Assembly (NCBI GenBank): GCA_964347945.1
Contig: CAYGAW010000157.1
Coordinates: 1-40,554 of the forward strand
Direction: 5' to 3'
DNA from: CAYGAW01 sp964347945
GTDB lineage: Bacteria; Chloroflexota; Anaerolineae; UBA7937; B3-Chlor
DNA: 40,554 nt
Positions 33,927 to 40,554 of the stretch are shown here, piece by piece (position 1 is the first letter of the stretch; each line of letters opens with the position of its first letter). Position numbers and translations under genes: made by a program. Below the pieces are notes generated by a model. It was not told the origin of the DNA. It saw only the letters and a list, made by a program, of their open reading frames with translations, and ran no database searches.

Positions 33927-34769
33927 TTGGTGGATGCTCGCGACGGTCCAAAGCGTTGCCTGGTTGACATGGGCCGTCTCCCGTCGGCGCCGATAGGTCT
34001 GGCTAGTGGCCTCGACAGGCGAGGCTCGATTGGGTCATTGTCAGCCTCTCACTCCTTGAGGGCGACGTACTTCTACTTCGTGGCCCTCCCCTTTGGAGAG
34101 GCAGCAGTCCCTCATCTTCAAGCCTACGGGGGGGACTACTTTGCGTTTGTCTCGGTGGGCATTGCATTCATGCGGTGTCAGGGCGTGGCTACGGGCGCCA
34201 CGGCGAACACCATTCGCTCGGGCCAAGTAACAGGCACGCTGGAGGCGATGCTGGTCACGCCAACCTCGCTCCCCACCATCCTTGCATCATCCAGCTTGTG
34301 GAGCTTTGTATTCACGTCTTTCCAAGTACTCTCATACCTTCTCCTGGGGGCGCTGGTCTTCGGCGTGGACATGTGTAGCGCGAGCATTCTGGCAGCTGTC
34401 GTCGTTTTGATCCTGAGCATCTTGGCCTTCAGCAGCATTGGCATCCTCTCGGCTAGCCTCACCATGGTCTTCAAGCGCGGAGATCCCATTAGCTTCGTCT
34501 TTGGGAGCGTCTCCACCCTGGTGGGAGGGGTCTTCTACCCCATCGCCGTTCTTCCCACTTGGCTCCTACCGCTTTCTTATCTCCTTCCTCTGACCTACTC
34601 ACTCAACGCCATGCGCCAAGCCATTCTGCAAGGGGATTCACTCTCCGCTCTGGCGCCGGATATTGTTATGTTTGGCATGTTTGCGGCATTTCTTCTTCCT
34701 CTAGGTCTTGTTGCGTTTCAATTTGCGGTCCGGAGAGCCAGGATAGGAGGCAGCCTCAGGCAGTACTGA
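33927..34769 (+). CDS. ABC-2 type permease with a disrupted N-terminus
   Basis: The frame gives up to 280 residues. From about residue 45 on it reads like a normal ABC-2 permease: FGEAAVPHL, GGDYFAFVSVGIAF, a GTLEAMLVTPTSLPTI motif, MVFKRGDPISFVFG, VFYPIAVLPTWLLPLSYLLP and a basic C-terminus. The first membrane helix is missing in this frame. Just upstream, the next frame reads ARLDWVIVSLSLLEG (34022-34068), like the lost helix, but meets a stop at 34004-34006. No promoter or ribosome site is clear, and there is no ATPase gene next to it. It is probably a decayed or sequence-damaged gene; the true start is unknown. Confidence 0.6.
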   Translation: MVDARDGPKRCLVDMGRLPSAPIGLASGLDRRGSIGSLSASHSLRATYFYFVALPFGEAAVPHLQAYGGDYFAFVSVGIAFMRCQGVATGATANTIRSGQVTGTLEAMLVTPTSLPTILASSSLWSFVFTSFQVLSYLLLGALVFGVDMCSASILAAVVVLILSILAFSSIGILSASLTMVFKRGDPISFVFGSVSTLVGGVFYPIAVLPTWLLPLSYLLPLTYSLNAMRQAILQGDSLSALAPDIVMFGMFAAFLLPLGLVAFQFAVRRARIGGSLRQY

Positions 34770-35094
34770 ACGCCGCTTGCGAGCGACGTATGATTTCCTT
34801 TCGCACTCAATTGCCCTGCGGGGAGCATGCGTAGGGACTGTGGTGAGGCGTTCGAACCGCACCTGTGAACGGCAGAAGGACTTCAAACTCCAAGTGGTTT
34901 CAAGGACCAACCCCGATGGCTAAAGTCCCACCCCCACGGAGCCCAAGCCCTCTGTGAGAGCCAGTGACTGAGCCGTCACCAGTCCCATCTATCGATCTGC
35001 GCAAACGCCTGCCGACGGCGCGAAGGTAGCCAGGTGGCTGGAAACAGGAACTGGAAGGGGCAAGGGAGATGTCTCAGGGCGGAATATCGAAGGA
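34770..35094. other. 325-bp intergenic region, no gene seen
   Basis: Neither strand has a frame with a ribosome site or motif. A short TTCGAACC at 34850-34857 resembles a tRNA T-loop but its flanks do not pair. A weak GTGAC/GTCAC hairpin lies near 34964-34979. This is the gap between the ends of two convergent genes, so a terminator is expected, but no clear one was found. Confidence 0.5.
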
Positions 35095-36303
35095 CTAGGG
35101 TAGGGAGGACGTGTAGTCGCGGTACGCTCGGCCCAAAGCAGTGATTTGCTTGCTGTCGGGATCGAAGAGGTTACTCTTGGTGTTGAAACCCTCGAAGTTA
35201 TTGTCATTGAGACTGTACCAACTCCAGGCCTGTACCAGCCTGTTGTCGTCAGCTGGATAGCCGAGCCCACTGATCTTGGTGTTCAGGAAGTAGTCGAATG
35301 TGGCCAGCATGAAGCTTTCCACTCGCGGTGCATCGAACCCATAGTCGGCAGGCAAGATGATGCCGTATTCACTGACAATAAGAGGCTTGTTTCTCTCGCC
35401 ATGGACCTCCATCCAGTTGCGGAAGTCTAGGATCTGTTGGTGGAAGATGGACATATTGTCGTGATCGTCTATCGCATATTGCATACCCTTGTCGACGTCG
35501 TCAATGCCGCACGGGATCTGACATCCCCACGAATATCGATCCTCGAGCAAGATGAAGCCGTGCACATTCCATACGTCGACCGGGATCTTCTCCCCGTAGA
35601 GGGTCTGATACTCCTGCAGGATCATGTCGAGGTATTGCAGGCGAAGAGGCGTGGCCTGTACAACTCCCCCTATGGCGACCTTGGCACTGGGATCGGCTCC
35701 TTTTATGATGCCGTAAAGTTCATGGTAAAGCGGGGCGTAGGCCTGGGGGGCGACGCAATCCTGGGCCGGAGCATCGGGCTCGTTGCCAATAAGCCACAGT
35801 GTGCCTGGTTGAGCAAGTGCGTACTTATTTATATCCTCCTGGTTCGGCGAGTAGCCAGTCTCCGAAAGGCGTATGACTTGCACATATTCCAGGTCCGCTA
35901 GCGGCGGCGGATCGGAGCGGAAGGTGAAATTGTTGTACCAGGTCGCCCGAAGAAGGGATACGCTGTACTGTTCCACTGGATCCTTGTCTACGCCAAAACC
36001 GAAGCGTGCAGTCCCCGACCAGGGAGGAAGCCGGTAGTAGTCCCGCAGCACCAGCGGAATGTGCCCCCTGGGATCCAACGCGTCTTGACCAATCTGCTCG
36101 GGACGCCGCGCCTGTCCCTGCCCGAGGTCATGGTCGCTGAGAGGCTCAGCAAAGTAGTCGAAGGGTTGGGACACGTGGCGTCTGGCCAGTGCAGTAGCGG
36201 CAGGGTCGGGCACTGCACCGAGAATGGGGACTGTTGCCGCGAGGACCAGGCAAGCGAATACCGCCGCAGGGATTGCGTATCTTTTCAAAGCTCGTCTACT
36301 CAC
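35095..36303 (-). CDS. Secreted TIM-barrel glycosidase-like protein
   Basis: The product is 402 residues. The N-terminus is basic (SRRALKR) with a hydrophobic run to about residue 30, a signal peptide or anchor. Two segments match the acid/base and nucleophile strands of clan GH-A glycosidases: WLIGNEPDAP (Glu175) and LIVSEYGI (Glu312), plus VDVWNVHGF between them as strand 6-7. The family resembles GH39/GH5/GH53-like proteins from Chloroflexota but the substrate is not evident. Its promoter (36352-36380) shares a -35 region with the gene on the other strand. Confidence 0.8.
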   Translation of the reverse strand: MSRRALKRYAIPAAVFACLVLAATVPILGAVPDPAATALARRHVSQPFDYFAEPLSDHDLGQGQARRPEQIGQDALDPRGHIPLVLRDYYRLPPWSGTARFGFGVDKDPVEQYSVSLLRATWYNNFTFRSDPPPLADLEYVQVIRLSETGYSPNQEDINKYALAQPGTLWLIGNEPDAPAQDCVAPQAYAPLYHELYGIIKGADPSAKVAIGGVVQATPLRLQYLDMILQEYQTLYGEKIPVDVWNVHGFILLEDRYSWGCQIPCGIDDVDKGMQYAIDDHDNMSIFHQQILDFRNWMEVHGERNKPLIVSEYGIILPADYGFDAPRVESFMLATFDYFLNTKISGLGYPADDNRLVQAWSWYSLNDNNFEGFNTKSNLFDPDSKQITALGRAYRDYTSSLP

Positions 36304-36351
36304 ACGTACAGGAGCCTAATCCTGAAAGAGGGAGATCTCCAAGTTGGGGCC

Positions 36352-36380
36352 ATTATACGATCAATGCGGTAGCTTGACAA
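36352..36380 (-). promoter_or_regulatory. Promoter of the glycosidase-like gene
   Basis: On the minus strand TTGTCA (36380-36375) and a perfect TATAAT (36357-36352) with a 17-bp spacer; the leader to ATG 36303 is about 42 nt. Confidence 0.75.
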
Positions 36381-36402
36381 GCGTCCGAATCTGTGCTATG
36401 GT
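36374..36402 (+). promoter_or_regulatory. Promoter of the small two-TM gene
   Basis: A perfect TTGACA (36374-36379), a 17-bp spacer, and TATGGT (36397-36402) preceded by an extended -10 TGC. Its -35 box is one base offset from the opposing promoter's -35 box on the other strand. Confidence 0.65.
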
Positions 36403-36472
36403 ATAGGTTGATTTGCTGGGAGAGAATGGTGTTTTCTAGCAAGCTTCAAAGTAGAAAGAAGGGTGGAAGAGG

Positions 36473-36718
36473 ATGATTTCAACTGTAACCACCACCACTG
36501 TGTCGACCGTTACCACCGTTGCCATGGCTGGTTCTCTCGCTTTGCTGGCGGTTGTCACGCTGCTCATACTCCTGGTACAGAGGGAAGTCATTGCGGCAAG
36601 TGAGGGACCGAGGGCGAAGTTGTTCGTCCGGGCGTTGAATATCGCCATTGCGCCACTGCTGATGGCCTTCGCCATGAGCATGGTGGTGAAGGTGCTGGAG
36701 GTCTTGCGGCCAGGCTAG
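36473..36718 (+). CDS. Small two-TM protein, unknown function
   Basis: The product is 81 residues with GGAAGAGG upstream of ATG 36473. The N-terminus is a run of Thr/Val/Ser (TVTTTTVSTVTT), followed by two hydrophobic helices (about 17-36 and 55-74) with a charged loop. It has its own promoter and a strong terminator, so it is a monocistronic gene, which supports it being real. I do not recognise the family with certainty; similar Thr-rich small membrane proteins seem to occur in Chloroflexota near LysM and Cys-rich genes. It is divergent from the glycosidase-like gene. Confidence 0.75.
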   Translation: MISTVTTTTVSTVTTVAMAGSLALLAVVTLLILLVQREVIAASEGPRAKLFVRALNIAIAPLLMAFAMSMVVKVLEVLRPG

Positions 36719-36754
36719 ATTGAACCGTCGCAACCTTGTTTCACGCTAGGCATG

Positions 36755-36788
36755 GAGCCGTGCGCACCGCGCGCGGCTCTTCTCGTTT
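36755..36788 (+). terminator. Terminator of the small two-TM gene
   Basis: GAGCCGTGCGC (36755-36765) and GCGCGCGGCTC (36769-36779) form an 11-bp stem with one G-U pair and a 3-nt loop, followed by TTCTCGTTT. It points away from the two-TM gene. Confidence 0.85.
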
Positions 36789-36849
36789 GGTGCGTAGTTG
36801 ATGCGTGGGAAGTCTTCCATTCTCCGCTCCCACGGGGGCGGATGAGATG

Positions 36850-37569
36850 CTACTTTGCAGTCGAGCGCCGTGTCCACAGGAACAACCCACTCAGCAGAAT
36901 CGCACCTCCGAAGCTGGCGGCAGACAGCACAAGGAGCGCGCCAGGCCAAAAGGAGGAGACACGCAGGGCGTAGAGACCGTGATCCACAATGACGTCCGCC
37001 AGTGGTTGGGCTGCTATTCCTCCGACGCAAAGGAGCATCAGACCGGCGACGCCGACCGCCGCCCAGGGGAGGACAGCGAAAACTCTGGTGCTCGCAGGTC
37101 TGAGTGTCTTGGAGACCGTCATGGGCATAGGTTCGGGGATCGTCTCAGGCTCCAGTCCCCCTGTCGGCTCGGCAGCTGTAATCTCCGTCGCCGGCACCTC
37201 GTGATGAGGCGATGGTGGTGCAATCTCCTCCGGTTTCAGTTCGACCTGTGGCCCCGGGATTGTCCGGGTAGCCGGTGTCTCCGGAGCGAGCAACGGCTCA
37301 GTCCGCTTCTTGGGCGGAGCCGTCACGATAGCCTCTTGCGTTGCTACCCCCGGGATTCCGTCGAGGCTCAAGTCAGCCCCGGCTTCGGCAACGGGGTGGC
37401 TGACGAAGAGAGCGCACTGGGTGTGTCTCTTTGTGAGGCAATATGTCTGTTGCTCTTGCTGACCGACATAGATTCCAACCTCGGACACGTAGCACCGGTG
37501 GGAGGGGCTGGGAAACGGGAAGGGATTGGTCCTGTAGTCTTCCAAGCCTAGGTGCGGGCAGCGAGCCAT
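36850..37569 (-). CDS. Membrane protein with an N-terminal Cys-rich motif
   Basis: The product is 239 residues. AGAGG lies eight bases before ATG 37569. The first 55 residues hold a regular cysteine pattern: Cys4 (CPHLGLEDY), Cys26, Cys44 (YCLT) and Cys52 (QCALF), suggesting a small metal-binding or disulfide-linked domain. A Pro/Glu/Thr-rich linker (about residues 60-160) is followed by two membrane helices (about 166-192 and 208-232). The C-P-x-L-G-L start and CLT...C ending recur, in my recollection, in Chloroflexota proteins that also carry LysM. The function is unknown. It lies 60 bp after the CPBP gene on the same strand, likely the last gene of that operon. Confidence 0.75.
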   Translation of the reverse strand: MARCPHLGLEDYRTNPFPFPSPSHRCYVSEVGIYVGQQEQQTYCLTKRHTQCALFVSHPVAEAGADLSLDGIPGVATQEAIVTAPPKKRTEPLLAPETPATRTIPGPQVELKPEEIAPPSPHHEVPATEITAAEPTGGLEPETIPEPMPMTVSKTLRPASTRVFAVLPWAAVGVAGLMLLCVGGIAAQPLADVIVDHGLYALRVSSFWPGALLVLSAASFGGAILLSGLFLWTRRSTAK

Positions 37570-37629
37570 CGTTGAAGCCTCTAAGAGAGTCGCCTCACCT
37601 CACTGAGAGCACGAACCGAGGGTCCGGCG

Positions 37630-38475
37630 TCACTGTGCCCAGAAGGGCATCACCAGGAACAGCACGATGTTGGTGATGCCGTGGGCAAGAGTGACCCCAA
37701 GTAGTGACCAGGAGGATTCAGTTACCCATCCGAACAAGAGTGCGACGCCAAAGACGAACACGACATCGAGCGGCGATCCCCAACCGATGTGGAGAGTGGC
37801 GAATAGCATGGCTGTGAAGACCAACCCGAAGCGCCCCAGCGCCTGCACTGAGACTCGCTGGATGACACCTCGGAAGATCAGTTCCTCGGATAAGCCTGTG
37901 CAGATCATCAGAATGGCGCCGCCTACCATCAAGCTCTCCCACGTCGGTTCCTCTATCAACGGTTCGAGCTTGAGGACGTTGTACTCCACTATGCCGAAGG
38001 TGATGCCCGTAAGGGCCACCAAGAGCTGCAGAGGCACTTTCCTGATGGTGAGGCCGAGTTGCTCGCGGGACAGGCCGAGCGCTCGGGCGGTTAAGCCTGC
38101 GCCGATGAAGAGCGGTACGCTGATGATCAAGTACCAATAGAGTTGTGGGAACCTCAGCAGCGGGACCGCCAGGCTTGACATCCTGATGAGGGGAGCGAGG
38201 GCAAGGGCGAGGAGAAGGCGGTGATATGGGTATTCTGAAGCGAGGGCGGCATGAAGAAGGAGCACCACCAGTAGTGCCCCGTGCAGGACGAGGCCCAGGC
38301 GAAGGTCAACGAAAGTGTGGACGACTTCGGCGAGAGCGATGACCGCGAGATAAGCGAGGGCGATCGCGAAGCGGAGCTGTCTCCTCTCCAACAGAGGAAG
38401 CCAGCGCGCGAGGAGGTGCCGCTGACTATCTTGACGCGCGGAGAAGAGCAAGGACATCTCCCACCAATTCATCAC
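37630..38475 (-). CDS. CPBP-family intramembrane metalloprotease
   Basis: The product is 281 residues with about eight membrane helices. The conserved motifs of the CAAX-protease and bacteriocin-processing (CPBP/Rce1-like) family are present: EELIFRG (Glu197-Glu198, Arg202), LHIGWG (His229) and AHGITN (His265). Members cleave prenylated or membrane peptides or act in self-immunity; the target is unknown. ATG 38475 overlaps the end of the flavoprotein gene by 50 bp. An internal ATG at 38457 right after GGTGGGAG is an alternative start and would reduce the overlap. Confidence 0.9.
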   Translation of the reverse strand: MMNWWEMSLLFSARQDSQRHLLARWLPLLERRQLRFAIALAYLAVIALAEVVHTFVDLRLGLVLHGALLVVLLLHAALASEYPYHRLLLALALAPLIRMSSLAVPLLRFPQLYWYLIISVPLFIGAGLTARALGLSREQLGLTIRKVPLQLLVALTGITFGIVEYNVLKLEPLIEEPTWESLMVGGAILMICTGLSEELIFRGVIQRVSVQALGRFGLVFTAMLFATLHIGWGSPLDVVFVFGVALLFGWVTESSWSLLGVTLAHGITNIVLFLVMPFWAQ

Positions 38476-39664
38476 GACCTGCGAGGGAGGCGGCTAGGGA
38501 GGAGAGCGGCTTCAGACCAGGAAGGAGCGAAACGAGCCGCATCGCCAGGCGCGATGGATGGTCAATATCGCCATAACTGGAGATCATGTCTCCCAAGGTC
38601 TGACTTCTCAGGACGTGCAGCACTTTGTCGAAGTCGTCATCTCCCAGCCTCACGAACAGTCGCCTCAACAGCATGCCCAACCGCATCTCTTCGCCCATCT
38701 GCTCCAGCCAGGACGTCTGGTAACGGCCCAACGACTCCGCCGATAGATCGTCCTCCGACAGTGCACGCGCGGCTGTATCTGCACAGTTGCGTGCCGCCAG
38801 CAGGCCCGTATAGACACCTCCGCCCGAAGTATACTTGACCTGGCAGGCCGCGTCTCCGACCAGCATGGTGTGGTCGGAGTGGATGCGTCGCGGCAGGCCA
38901 AGGGGAATGGCTCCCCCGGCTATGCTGAGGATCTCCGTCTTTCGGAATCGAGACGAAAAAGCGGTCATGATCTCTTTGAGATAGCGCGTTGGCGAGCCGC
39001 GAGTGGTACCGACGCCCACGCGAGCATGATCCTTGCCCAGTGGTATGATCCAACCGAACCAGCCTGGCGCGATGGATCTGCCGACGAAGACCTCGACAAA
39101 GTCAGTATCGCAATCCGGCAGACGGGCGACCGCATTGACGGCCTTGACAACCTCGCTCGGTCCGGGAAGCTGAGCCCAACGAGCCACCGTAGAGTTCGCT
39201 CCGTCTGCGCCGATCAGCAACCTAGCCTCGACGACCTGATCGTGATGAGAATTGTCGAGGTGGACACGCACGCCGTACCCGTTTCGCTCGAAACGGGTCG
39301 CTCTGGTGCCCAGGATCAGTTCCGCGCCGGATTCCTGTGCCTCCACAGCTAGTCTGGCGTCAAGCTGGGGTCGGTTGATGGCCACAGCGTGGGTTTTGTC
39401 GCCGCCTATCGATATTTTTCGACCTGACACCGAGCGAATGATGGCGCCAGACAGCTCATTCTGGACCAAGCCGTCAGGATAGAGCTCGGCAAGGCTCAGT
39501 GCACGAGGGGTTATCAAGCCCGCACAGTGGTTGGGTCGTCCAACTTCATCATGCTCCTCGACCAGAAGCACGCTGAATCCCGCCTCGGCTACGCGGCGGG
39601 ACACCACGCAGCCGGTCGGCCCCGCGCCCACCACTACTGCGTCGTACCGCTCACACCATGACAC
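38426..39664 (-). CDS. Geranylgeranyl reductase-family FAD protein
   Basis: The product is 412 residues from GTG 39664. The longer frame begins with a TTG at 39796 inside the promoter, so it is rejected; AAGGAG lies 15 nt upstream of the GTG, a long spacing. The FAD Rossmann motif is at the N-terminus (DAVVVGAGPTG, then LLVEEHDEVGRP) with the NHCAGLI segment of the family, the middle LIGADGANSTVARW and the third motif MLVGDAACQVKYTSGGG. Members reduce double bonds of geranylgeranyl chains in archaeal lipids, chlorophyll or menaquinone, or oxidise other polycyclics; which one cannot be read. The CPBP gene overlaps its end. Confidence 0.92.
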   Translation of the reverse strand: MSWCERYDAVVVGAGPTGCVVSRRVAEAGFSVLLVEEHDEVGRPNHCAGLITPRALSLAELYPDGLVQNELSGAIIRSVSGRKISIGGDKTHAVAINRPQLDARLAVEAQESGAELILGTRATRFERNGYGVRVHLDNSHHDQVVEARLLIGADGANSTVARWAQLPGPSEVVKAVNAVARLPDCDTDFVEVFVGRSIAPGWFGWIIPLGKDHARVGVGTTRGSPTRYLKEIMTAFSSRFRKTEILSIAGGAIPLGLPRRIHSDHTMLVGDAACQVKYTSGGGVYTGLLAARNCADTAARALSEDDLSAESLGRYQTSWLEQMGEEMRLGMLLRRLFVRLGDDDFDKVLHVLRSQTLGDMISSYGDIDHPSRLAMRLVSLLPGLKPLSSLAASLAGRDELVGDVLALLRASR

Positions 39665-39741
39665 AGGTGTATGTGTCCACTCCTTTCCCGATCTATCAGC
39701 GTCGCTGTCGGCACAAGATGTGAGCCTGCTCAGCCACACCT

Positions 39742-39753
39742 GGCACTGGTGCC
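39742..39753. repeat. Short inverted repeat after the flavoprotein promoter
   Basis: GGCAC and GTGCC (39742-39746 and 39749-39753) with a 2-bp centre lie just downstream of the predicted start of transcription (about 39761). It is a possible operator. Confidence 0.3.
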
Positions 39754-39767
39754 GGGACGCGCCTGAG

Positions 39768-39796
39768 ATTATATGGTATCCCCCTCGTGTGGGCAA
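39768..39796 (-). promoter_or_regulatory. Promoter of the flavoprotein-CPBP-Cys-rich operon
   Basis: On the minus strand TTGCCC (39796-39791) and a perfect TATAAT (39773-39768), 17 bp apart. The leader to GTG 39664 is about 97 nt. Confidence 0.7.
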
Positions 39797-39869
39797 GAAG
39801 TGTCATGCAGTGGAGTGGGATTGGCCAGCCGAGTGCAGGAACCCCAGGAGCGATACGCTTGGGACGCTC

Positions 39870-40554
39870 TCACTCCTGCGCCGGGGTGAGCGTCAAGATG
39901 GGCAGTATCTCATCAAGGTGGGGAATGGTCAATTCCTGACCCACTTCGATCAGGTTGGGATCCTCCAGGCCGTTGGCATACATGATCGCTTCGTAGGCGA
40001 CGCCATACAGTCTGGCGATAGAGGAAAGCGTCTCGCCGGGCTGCACGATGTGGACGGTCCGCCCCACAGGGGTGCTGGTCGGCCCTCCGGTTGGGCTGGC
40101 ACTCGGGGATGGAGGCGGCGTGGCCTGGGGCGCCGGTGCTGGACTTGGTGAGACTTCGGCCGTCTGGGAGATGTCTGGAGTGGGAGGTGCCGCCGGCGCG
40201 GGCGTCTCGGTGGGGATCGGTGCTCCGCTGGGCAGGACATCGATCCACAGATGCAGGGACCGATACGGCTCTTCTTCCAGCTCCTTGTACAAATGGAACG
40301 ATACTTTCTGGTCCTCGCCTGGCTCCGCTAGGGAGAAGGTGACTCGTTTTTCCCATTTCTCGTCTTGGGCAAGACGGATGTCGGCTATCTGTTCCGGCTC
40401 CTGGCCACTTACCTGCATTTCCACCCGATACTGCACATCATCGTGCTCGCGGTTGACGACCCCAACGATGAGTGGGATCGGCCAGTTCGCTGGAATCTCG
40501 GCCGGATACACCTTAGCTCTTCCGGTTGACTGTAGGAGATAGAACTCGGTGAAC
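39870..40554 (-). CDS. C-terminal part of a DUF1616-LysM surface protein (partial)
   Basis: The frame stays open past the right edge, so the start lies beyond the window; a GTG at 40511 is internal. The visible 227 residues start FTEFYLL and continue YPAEIPANWP then VGVVNREHDDVQYRVEM, the C-terminal part of the DUF1616 domain, a family of predicted membrane proteins whose last segment is an immunoglobulin-like extracytoplasmic domain. A Pro/Thr/Ser-rich linker (40068-40223) leads to one LysM repeat (39921-40058; TVHIVQPGETLSSIARLYG, the YANGL core and GQELTIP). LysM binds N-acetylglucosamine polymers such as peptidoglycan, suggesting attachment to the wall or surface. Confidence 0.85.
   Translation of the reverse strand, partial: FTEFYLLQSTGRAKVYPAEIPANWPIPLIVGVVNREHDDVQYRVEMQVSGQEPEQIADIRLAQDEKWEKRVTFSLAEPGEDQKVSFHLYKELEEEPYRSLHLWIDVLPSGAPIPTETPAPAAPPTPDISQTAEVSPSPAPAPQATPPPSPSASPTGGPTSTPVGRTVHIVQPGETLSSIARLYGVAYEAIMYANGLEDPNLIEVGQELTIPHLDEILPILTLTPAQE

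Noticed and set aside
34841..34880. tRNA-like T-loop (TTCGAACC)
   Set aside because: The flanking bases do not form a T-stem, and no acceptor, D or anticodon arms are found.
36805..37551. 248-residue plus-strand frame opposite the Cys-rich gene
   Set aside because: The minus-strand frame has ordered cysteines, membrane helices and a ribosome site, whereas this one has none and begins inside the terminator region.

Overview
The window looks like a chromosomal segment of a moderately GC-rich bacterium, most likely a member of the Chloroflexota (Anaerolineae/Dehalococcoidia-like). This is inferred from the mix of genes: DUF3048 and DUF2723 proteins, a DUF1616-LysM surface protein, a Cys-rich membrane protein, a serine hydroxymethyltransferase-GcvT fusion and CIRCE-controlled groESL. 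No rRNA, tRNA, CRISPR array, insertion sequence or prophage was recognised. Many genes have near-consensus sigma-70-type promoters with exactly 17-bp spacers, and several of these fix start codons that the longest reading frame would misplace.

Layout. (1) 1-1809: the 3' end of an unidentified gene, about 700 bp without a convincing gene, and an unidentified 310-aa protein. (2) 1801-4467, minus strand: a translation-termination operon prfA-prmC-tsaC/sua5, divergent from gatB. (3) 4708-8479, plus strand: gatB, a DUF3048 lipoprotein and a membrane-anchored TPR protein. (4) 8652-13867: CIRCE-groES-groEL with a terminator, then gyrA and a small anchored protein. (5) 13843-16897, minus strand: a DUF2723 membrane protein, a TraR/DksA-type zinc finger, a zinc-ribbon/cold-shock fusion, and rpsU. 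(6) 17436-24129, plus strand: plsX, a fabF-like ketosynthase, a hotdog thioesterase, and a giant SHMT-GcvT-GcvT fusion of about 1,220 residues. (7) 24269-28177: a LarA-like gene convergent with a glycerate 2-kinase and a CCG-domain Fe-S oxidoreductase. (8) 28513-33796, minus strand: flippase-like, VTT/DedA-like, DUF1028, DUF2142-like and MFS membrane or envelope genes. (9) 33927-40554: a damaged ABC-2 permease, a secreted TIM-barrel glycosidase-like protein, a small two-TM protein, a Cys-rich membrane protein, a CPBP protease, a geranylgeranyl-reductase-family flavoprotein, and the C-terminal end of a DUF1616-LysM protein.

How the genes work together. PrmC methylates the GGQ glutamine of PrfA, so their pairing is functional. 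PlsX, the ketosynthase and the thioesterase suggest acyl-chain and phospholipid metabolism. The SHMT-GcvT fusion, glycerate kinase, LarA-like protein and Fe-S protein together suggest one-carbon/glycine/serine metabolism linked to hydroxy-acid (glycerate, lactate or glycolate) turnover. The 28.5-40.5 kb region is dominated by envelope and surface functions. The most unusual item is the SHMT-GcvT-GcvT fusion, which carries a roughly 27-residue insertion in a normally invariant part of SHMT and a first GcvT unit that has lost a conserved motif.
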